Shown piece by piece: positions 53,228 to 64,000 of a stretch of DNA of 64,000 nucleotides (position 1 is its first letter; every line of letters begins with the position of its first letter). Both the position numbers and the translations under genes were made by a program. Source of the stretch: Hyperoplus lanceolatus (Eukaryota; Chordata; Actinopteri; Uranoscopiformes; Ammodytidae); contig CM049410.1 of the NCBI GenBank assembly GCA_026929865.2, positions 6,453,001-6,517,000 on the forward strand. The letters run 5' to 3'. The notes under the pieces are model-generated. The model was not told the DNA's origin. It made no database searches and was given only the letters and a program-made list of their open reading frames with translations.

Positions 53228-56200
53228 ATGGACATGTATTGTTTCCTTTTCTGGGTGGTTTTCTCCCTTTTCTGCCCAGGTGAGTTACATTACTGTTCTA
53301 TTTACATTATTCTTCTTGAAAACATCAGTGAGATGTTACGTATTTGTATTTAGTATAGTAAAAAATTACATTCATGAATTTCTCTCCTCATTACAGTTTT
53401 ATCGGAAGAAGATTTTTACCAATCCAGAGCATGCTGTACATTCAGGGGTCCAGGTTTGGAAGATATAGAGTATATCCTTACTGCTCTTTTTGATACCCAT
53501 CCAATGCTTCAGTATAACAGCACAAGAGGCAACTGGACAGGATTCACACCCGTTGCAGATGTAATTGTTAAATATTGGAACAGAGATCCCTCTGATCCAC
53601 CAGAGAGAGCGTCTGAGAAGAAATTACTGTGTACAAACAACATAGGCTGGGTCCAACAGATTACAGGTAAGAGCATTTTTTTCTAAAGGTTAAATCGCAT
53701 GTTCTAAATTGATTTTGAGGTGCTTTGGACATAGACTCTTTACACGGCTCATTGACTTGGACAGGTAGGAAAAGAACAGGTGTGGTTCAATGAATAACAT
53801 TAATGGTTGCTGAATTCCATTTGGCTTAATCAGTTTCAGGAATCTGGTGTCGTGCATGCTCACTCACTGACATGGCTTACTGTGGTGCTCGATCGAGACA
53901 TTGTCAAATAAATTTTTTTACACACGTTTTTCGTGCTTCAACAAGTCAAAATGTCTGCCGTGAAAACCGTCTATTAAATGTTGAGAATTGGATTTTACAC
54001 AAGACAATACATTACAATACTTCCATGATATTTTATATATACTGTACAATAATTCACAACATGCTTATATGCAACACATCATTGATTCTTGAGAAGTTGA
54101 AGAAATACTAATTAAATTACATGTATGTATCCAACATATACTAAGCTACTGAGCTAAGATTTGACACAACCTCCCAGCTTTTGTCTTTTTTATCAAAATG
54201 TGCTTTTTACCTTGCCATTCTTTATTTTGTGTCAACGCCGTCAGATACCAAAAACAAAAATTATTATTCCCTCAATGTATGCTAGACCCATGAGATGTAT
54301 AGTGATCACAGATATTCACCAAAATATGTAGAATATGAATATGCATTTGTTATATCCATTTTCCTCTATGTTCTTTAGTTGAACTGTGTAATAGAATGTA
54401 TTTAAAATTAACAGCAATCAAGATGTGTTTCAAATTTCAAAACACCTTCTCTTTTTAGGTGATTTTCACATATAACCAACCATTTCTCAATTAACTATGA
54501 AATATCATTAGAATAATCAATAACAGTGATTTCATAACAGGATATTATTGGTTGAGCGTTACAGTAATTCAAGATTCACATTGCAGTCTTTCAATCAGCC
54601 TTGCTCTTACATTTTCAAACCAAATCGCCTCATTTTGTATATCATCCTGTACGTTTGAGAATCATCCATGACAAAAGAAGATTGTGAGAGTTTCCGCAAA
54701 TACAGTATTAGAACAACTAAACCCTATTTATATATTTAGTATAATTATATAATGAAAACCTCCCAAATATGATCCCTTCACATGGACTGTCAACTCCGTC
54801 ATTGGCCTGTCACCACCGTCAGAAAGGAAATCTGATGAAGTTGACATCTGGAAACAAACAAACAAACAAATGGAATTTACCTAGTAGCCATTTGGTTTTT
54901 CTGTTGATGTTAGGTGCTAGTATGAACTACTTAAGGAAAACAAAATGATCAATCCTTTCAAATAACTTCTTCAGAAATTGTCAGTAGGTGTTGACATATC
55001 ATGGTTGTGACACAGGACTTTCAAGATTTGGAATGTAAAATATTCTAAAACTACAACACTTATCAGAGCCTGTCTGACTCTTATGTACTCTGCAGAGGTA
55101 GACATGTGACAATAGGTCCTTCATGGTGACAGCTGCCCCTTATTTTGACAGATTTTATTATATTTTAATGGATTGTCTGACGGTGTTGACAAAAAGTGTC
55201 CCCCCACTTAGAAACCTTATAAAACATGAATATGTTGTAGAAAAACAGTTTTTATTGATATGAGAATTGAAAAAAAAGCTATTTTTAATCATTAAAGTAA
55301 CATTTTAATAGGTTTTATTGCATATGAATGATTGAACCCTTCTCTGTGGACACACTGTTTTGGATGTCGTGAGAAGATAGCTAGTGTCATATATTTGACA
55401 TAATAATGATAAAATGTAATTTAAGGGGATAATTGTGCTCCAGACATTCTATTCTTAACCCCTAATGACATCTACAATTTCAAATATTTTTTATTTTGAA
55501 ACATAACAGCAGTTACTATTGCAAGACGGTCTTTTGTCCCACTTCTCAAGAATCATTGACATAATAATATTTATATTTAATTAAAGAATGTGTTATCCAT
55601 ACTTATACAACTCTAACATGTTGTTTCAGGTGAACTTACTGCTAAACCCACCATCCAGCTGAATTTAGTGAAGCACCCTGCCACGCTAGTGTGCAGTGCC
55701 TATAACTTTTATCCGAGGCAAATCCGGATGACTTGGTTGCGGAACGGGCAGAAATTGACCTCAGCTGTCACTTCTTCTGAAGTGTTGCCTGATGGTGAAT
55801 GGTACTACCAGATGCATTCCCACCTTGAGTACATCCGGACCGACGGAGAAACGATTACCTGCATGGTCGAACACCTGTCCCTTTCCGAACCAGTGCTTCA
55901 GGTCTGGGGTGAGTTTGCCAATGTGACGCAACTTGTACATGGGGGTCAGAAATTGTGAGATGTTTATGTTAAAACAATTTAAAAAATCCCCATGTCCCTA
56001 TTTTAGACCCCTCCCTTCCTGCACCAGAACGGGTTAAAATTGCACTGGGACTCTGTGGTCTGATGATTGGATTGGTTGTTGTGAGCTCTGGATTCATCTA
56101 CTACAAAAGGATGTCAGCTGTATATTTCACTATCTACCAAGGTGAGGAAATAGAAGAAATGTTGATTGTAAAAATGAATTGAGAGTAAATGTAAATAGCT

Positions 56201-56305
56201 TTGGTACAGTGGTGTACATAGTGTGATAAATAATTGTTCTCATCTTCATTTTTAACAGGACGTGTGTCGATTCCTGTGGAAGTCCTCCCTGCAGAAGCTA
56301 CATAG
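53228..56305 (+). CDS. MHC class II beta chain, copy 2
   Basis: Exons 53228-53279, 53397-53666, 55630-55908, 56007-56141, 56259-56305, phase 1, 260 residues. The groove exon is one codon longer than in beta-1 and differs at about a third of residues, while both cysteines (ACCTF, LLCTN), both sequons (YNSTRGNWTGF) and the helix Trp (KYWNRDP) are kept. The residue after Cys-Thr is Asn (TNN), so the classical His is missing here too. The Ig exon differs from beta-1 at only four residues. Exon 4 transmembrane is CGLMIGLVVVSSGFIYY. The tail ends EVLPAEAT at TAG 56303, one residue shorter than beta-1. Intron 2 is 1,963 bp because of a transposon. Intact and presumably the partner of alpha-2. Confidence 0.93.
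54079..55559. mobile_element. Transposon in beta-2 intron 2
   Basis: 1,467 bp (54086-55552) with inverted ends ttcttgagaagt, flanked by the direct repeat tcattga (54079-54085, 55553-55559). Beta-1 intron 2 lacks it (about 45,725). No transposase frame. A 7-8 bp duplication would fit hAT or P-type elements, but the termini are not CAGGG. Superfamily open. Confidence 0.82.
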
Positions 56306-56594
56306 AAGTATTGTATTTTTACAAATAGATCATAGTGAACAGTTGAAATTCTGTGAATCTCAGGTTTTCATTCTCATCATATTCCTTTGGTGGAGGGTGG
56401 GGCTCTAACACTTGTGTTTATAGGCCACTGTACAGTGTATATCAGACAACGCAGCAAAAGCTTTAACAGAATGAGGTCCAGTGTATGTAAAAGCCGTTAG
56501 TCAGTGAAGGCAACAGCATCAGCTGATGTATGGAGGTAGTAAAACTGATGTATAACTTACTGCATATCAACTTTCTCAACTGTATGAGCACAGG

Positions 56595-56600
56595 AATAAA
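56595..56600 (+). promoter_or_regulatory. Poly(A) signal of beta-2
   Basis: AATAAA about 290 bp after the stop, followed by a second overlapping-type signal. Confidence 0.6.
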
Positions 56601-57377
56601 ATAAATACGTGTTTTTACATTAACAAAAATCAGTTTGTCTAGTTATTTTTGCATGTTCTCCTGGGTGGTTAAAATGGGAGATTGGTGTTTATTCTACCAA
56701 GTCAAAACTGAACCAGAACTCAACATTGCCCCATTATAAAAACTGAATTATTTTTACACTCAGTGTATGCATATAGTTTATGGTGCTTATTACATCAATA
56801 TTGTTAGCTTGCTTACACACTAAACTAAGATGTTGAACATATTAATTAAGTATTAGGCTTCGACCTAATGCTACTTATTAAATCTTTCATAGCCTATAAT
56901 CCTAAAAAGGCAAGAGTCCACTCCCTACTACTTGTTTTGCCTTGTGTTGAGCAACAGCACCTTTGACTCTGAAGACAAAACTGTCTTTCTTCCACAACCC
57001 ACACCTCCTGCGAGGCAAGTTTCTTTAAAGTTGCACGTTTCAGCTCATCCTTCACCCTGTTTGTCTCAAGATTTCAGCCAAAAGTAAAGCATATATCAGG
57101 AGCCAAAGTCCTGTATTTCTCCTCAATCCCTGGGGACTCCCAGCTCTACCAGGTTACAGAAGGCTCCAGTGAGAAAATATGAGGTTGTAGGAAATAGATG
57201 GCGAGGCTGATATTGCATGCAAGACCAAACTTAGATAACACTAAAGGTCAGTCCTTTACTCTCTAACTTTGTCTCTCTTGCACCGCTTCTGGTGCTCACT
57301 TTTGTCCCTCTATCTATTTCAGCATGGCTGCAAGTGGTACACTATTCTCTCTCTATGCATAATAAATGAGATGCTTT

Positions 57378-60300
57378 CGTTTTCCCCCAAGCAACCTGCA
57401 ATTCAAGTTAAACCAAAACGCTCCACATTTGAACAGTGTAGACACAAAGGCTTATGCAACATGTAGGACGAAGTGTTTATTTATCCACTGAACAAGACCA
57501 GTGAAACATGTTTTACTAAATGATAGAGTAAATGATTCTCGCAGTCAGCTGCACATACGTACGTACAACTCCCCAGTGAGTTTTGGACACAAAGGACATC
57601 TGTCAAAAACAGTATTGATATGACACATCAACAATCACCCGATGGCTCTGCATGATCTCTCTCTGTTCCTACTTTTTAACTGACTTTAAATAAAGCTGTG
57701 CATGTAGTCTAGGATAATAATCCCATTGTACACGCTCCTCTCACCAGTAGAGCACTCCCTGCACTTTAGGATCTCGCTTTATTAACAAGATCAGCAGGGT
57801 GTCAGCGGTGAAACATCCCTGAATGCCAAAAAATACTACTTTTAGAGCCAGACAAGCAGCTCTTTGAGACTATACTTTTAGACACAGAGTTGCTTTGATA
57901 TTAAATGCTAAAATGCTCACACTGACCATAGTTACATGCTGATGTTTAGCAGGTATAAGGTGTGGCCAATGTTCATCATCTTAGTTTGGTATTTTAACAT
58001 GCATATATTTGCTAATTAGCATTAAACACAAAGCCAAGTGCTGTCGCTGATAGGAATGTCTTTATTCTGCAGCTATTTGGTTGTAAACCAAAGTAATGGA
58101 CATATTGAAATATTGACCTGATGATGGCTAAATGAAAAGTCAAGGAATCATAAAAGGTATTATAATTTGTCCCTGGGGGGCATGAATGTGTGTACCTAAT
58201 TGCATGGCAATCGTTGTTGAGAATCTTGTGCCGATGTATCTTGTAAATGTTAAGATGTCTCTCTTTTAAATTGATTGGTCCACAAAGAGGTTCATAAAAG
58301 TCATTAGGGCTAATACATTGCACACCCTAAATCTGAACCAAATGTCATGGCGGTAAATCCAACAGCTGCTGTCATGTTTGCTGAGTCTGGATCGACCGAC
58401 TCAGATATATTGCCATCCCTACAGACGTGCCAGTAGTGTGGCTCTAAATTGAAAAGCCATAATATTCCTTTTTTATGAAGAGTTTGTTTCTCGTGGCAAA
58501 TTCCTCTTTTGGAGGACATTGTATGCAAATGTGAAGGCACACACACTGTATTATGCACACCACTTACAGTACATGACTTACCAGTTTGTCTAGTTAGGAT
58601 GAGAGTTGCAATGGAATACCAGTTGACACACTATTCAAGTATAATAAAAAGATCTTTAATGCTTGCAAGCAGAGTGATTAAAACAAGCATCAACGGGACT
58701 GTAGTTATGACTGAAGAAAAGGCAGTCTTGCTTCAGTAGATATGGCAAACTATATCAATACACGATCATTTGAATATGTAACAGAGTTTCAGGATAATCA
58801 TAGTGAGCCATAACAAACATACATATCTCAGTTATGAACAACCTTACTTTATCTTACACAAAACTAAGGTCAGAACATCTCGACAGTTCGATTACTTGTA
58901 TGAAGATTCACAATTTGTGGCAGTATAATATATACATATACATGTGTATACATACACACAACATTCATTTCCATCACAAAACATACTCATACAGATACTA
59001 TGATCCACTAGTATGTTTTAGCTTATCCTACAGGCCTTTGTCTCACATCAGTGGGTCCTTTTAAAAGTTACATGATTATACACTGCATTGCTGCTGCTAG
59101 CCCAGTAAACGTCTAATGTGTTGTCAGCTCTGACAAATTGTCAAAGGTCGTATTGTAAAGGTTTTTTTTTTTAAAGATAGCTGGGTTCTGATAAATGATA
59201 GCCTAAGTGGAATGGCTGACATTTTAACGACGCTCTCTAACCTGCTTGGCTAGAGAGGAGATGAGAAAAACCAAGAAGAGGTCAAGCCTTTGTAGCGCAG
59301 AGAGGAAAGTATGGTGGGCAGGGAAAAGGTTGAGGGAGAAAGTGACATGCATCATATAAATGGAAAGAGGAAAAGGAGCGGGGAAAGGAGTGCTGCTGTC
59401 CTAAATCAAGTGCTCTTATGTAATAGCTCAACAGTCCGTCTGTCAGTCTCCCCGACCGTATTTCTTCAGCACCGCCCTCTCTCTCTCTCTCTCTCTCTCT
59501 CTTATCTTATCCCTGCTCATGAACATTACCTCTCTTTGACAGGCCGCCTCAATCCTGTTCTCTCTCCTCAGTGCATGCATATAAACACATCACTTCAGCC
59601 TGCCACCCAGGGTGCTTCCAGGGTAACGATAATGCATAGTGATCTAGAGTGGAGTGATCTTGACAACATGTAATCTTTGGTTCAGCGACCTCGGACACCG
59701 CAGAGATGATGGGTGGAGAGAGGCAGAGGTGTGGGAGGGGAAGCACAACAGGGGAGAAGAGAAATCCTCTTCAAAAGTCTTTGGCACAGTTTATGTAATG
59801 CCACCCATTCTATCCTGGCAGGCCTCTTGGTGTGTGCAGGGCTGAACCTCATTCGTAATAGTAGATAGACACACTACCTTGTATTTGTTTTTCACTCACC
59901 GACGGTCAGTTGAGCAAAACAAAATACCTTTTGGTTGTTTTTCCGGACCCTTCATTGTACTAAGGCATAGCCAGAAATATTTTTTCAAAACTTGGTCACA
60001 CAAAGTCAATATCTCAGATTTTCTCAGATATATAGCAGATTTCTTATTTTGCTGCAGTGCATTAAACACACGATAGTTATACAGTATATGATATGGATTG
60101 ATGGATGTAGAAAATGTATTTGTAGTTCCTCTAATTGGGATTTTATGACAGCAGAGGTTTCGGTGCTGACCTCCCTTCAATTTCCCCTTGAGAAAGCACA
60201 AAAAAGTAGTCTGTTCCATTCTGTTCCAAAGTGCTTTCTTTGAGTTAAACTACTTTGACAAGGACATACTTGGCTGCCTCTGAATATCTTGTATAAGAGG

Positions 60301-60480
60301 ATTAATCATTTCTGACAAGAGATTTTTGACTCTACCAAAAGTCTACAAAATACATTTCAGTAATGGTAGGTTGTCTCAAAGGGAGCAAGCAAACACAATT
60401 CCGAACCAATTCTGAACCGTCTATTCATCCTGTAGAAATGGCAACGATACAAGGTTGTGTTGCTCTCAAACTCACTAATT
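57378..60480. other. No gene recognised
   Basis: Sequence after the duplication. Includes a CT-run near 59,478-59,503. No domain in any open frame. Confidence 0.5.
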
Positions 60481-60670
60481 TTTTTTTTTGTTAAGATATT
60501 TATTTTGGCATTGTTATGCTTTATTGACAGTGCAGAGAGACAGAGGTGAAATGGGGCAGAGGGGAGTGACGTGCAGAGAACGACCACAGGCGGGAATCGA
60601 ACCCGGGTCTGCTGCTGGGCCCGGCCCGGAGGGGGGGGGGCGCCCTACCAACTGAGCTAAGGGCGCCCCC
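60481..60670 (-). mobile_element. tRNA-derived SINE, copy 3, reverse orientation
   Basis: On the minus strand it begins gggggcgcccttagctcagt at 60670, with an intact B box (gggttcgattcccg, about 60,592-60,605) and an A-rich tail at 60,481. Same family as the copies at 7.5 and 22.8 kb. Confidence 0.9.

Positions 60671-64000
<3,330 letters not shown>

Larger units (their letters stand above)
48144..57377 (+). repeat. Tandem MHC class II duplication, unit 2
   Basis: Head-to-tail copy of unit 1, directly adjoining it (junction about 48,134-48,144). It contains alpha-2 and beta-2 and carries its own insertions. Confidence 0.9.

Overview
The window looks like teleost fish chromosomal DNA. It is AT-rich and full of (TG)n microsatellites. 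It carries fish-type mobile elements (L2-like, L1-like and RTE-like LINEs, a tRNA-derived SINE, hAT-, Tc1/mariner-, Harbinger- and TTAA-type DNA transposons). Its host genes have vertebrate exon-intron structure and teleost MHC class II features. I cannot name the species.

Layout. 1-24.5 kb: no host gene seen. This part is a transposon graveyard: an internally deleted L2-like LINE (0.74-3.35 kb), a second LINE with an ORF1/ORF2 junction (5.5-6.6 kb), a 1,057-bp hAT element with an exact 8-bp target duplication (8.49-9.55 kb), two nested inverted-repeat elements (13.45-14.86 kb), an RTE-like LINE 3' end (15.0-15.9 kb), a three-level nest of hAT > mariner-type > LINE tail (16.48-19.03 kb), a Tc1-type MITE (20.83-21.02 kb), and a composite hAT/SINE/L1 block (22.55-24.0 kb). 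24.57-25.26 kb: the 5' end of a host gene whose 16-residue first coding exon matches the N-terminus of PITPNC1 and ends at a clean splice donor. No second exon is visible downstream.

37.8-57.4 kb: the core of the window. A roughly 10-kb unit holding one MHC class II alpha gene and one MHC class II beta gene is present twice in tandem, in the order alpha-1, beta-1, alpha-2, beta-2, all on the + strand. All four genes have intact reading frames, GT-AG introns and phase-1 junctions: four coding exons for alpha, five for beta. Each pair would encode an alpha/beta heterodimer: signal peptide, groove domain, Ig domain, transmembrane helix and short tail. The Ig exons of the two copies are nearly identical, while the groove exons have diverged strongly, and several residues that classical class II molecules use to hold the peptide backbone are missing. 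These may be non-classical class II genes.

Because the two units are paralogous, each serves as the empty-site control for the other. At least five transposon insertions occurred in one copy only (TTAA-type, hAT-like and Harbinger-type in unit 1; LINE and a 15-bp-TIR element in unit 2). If the 25.2-kb exon is a live pitpnc1 first exon, the MHC array lies inside its first intron on the same strand. 33.8-37.3 kb holds an element with inverted arms of about 630 bp. From 57.4 kb to the end I see only one SINE, microsatellites and sequence with no recognisable gene.
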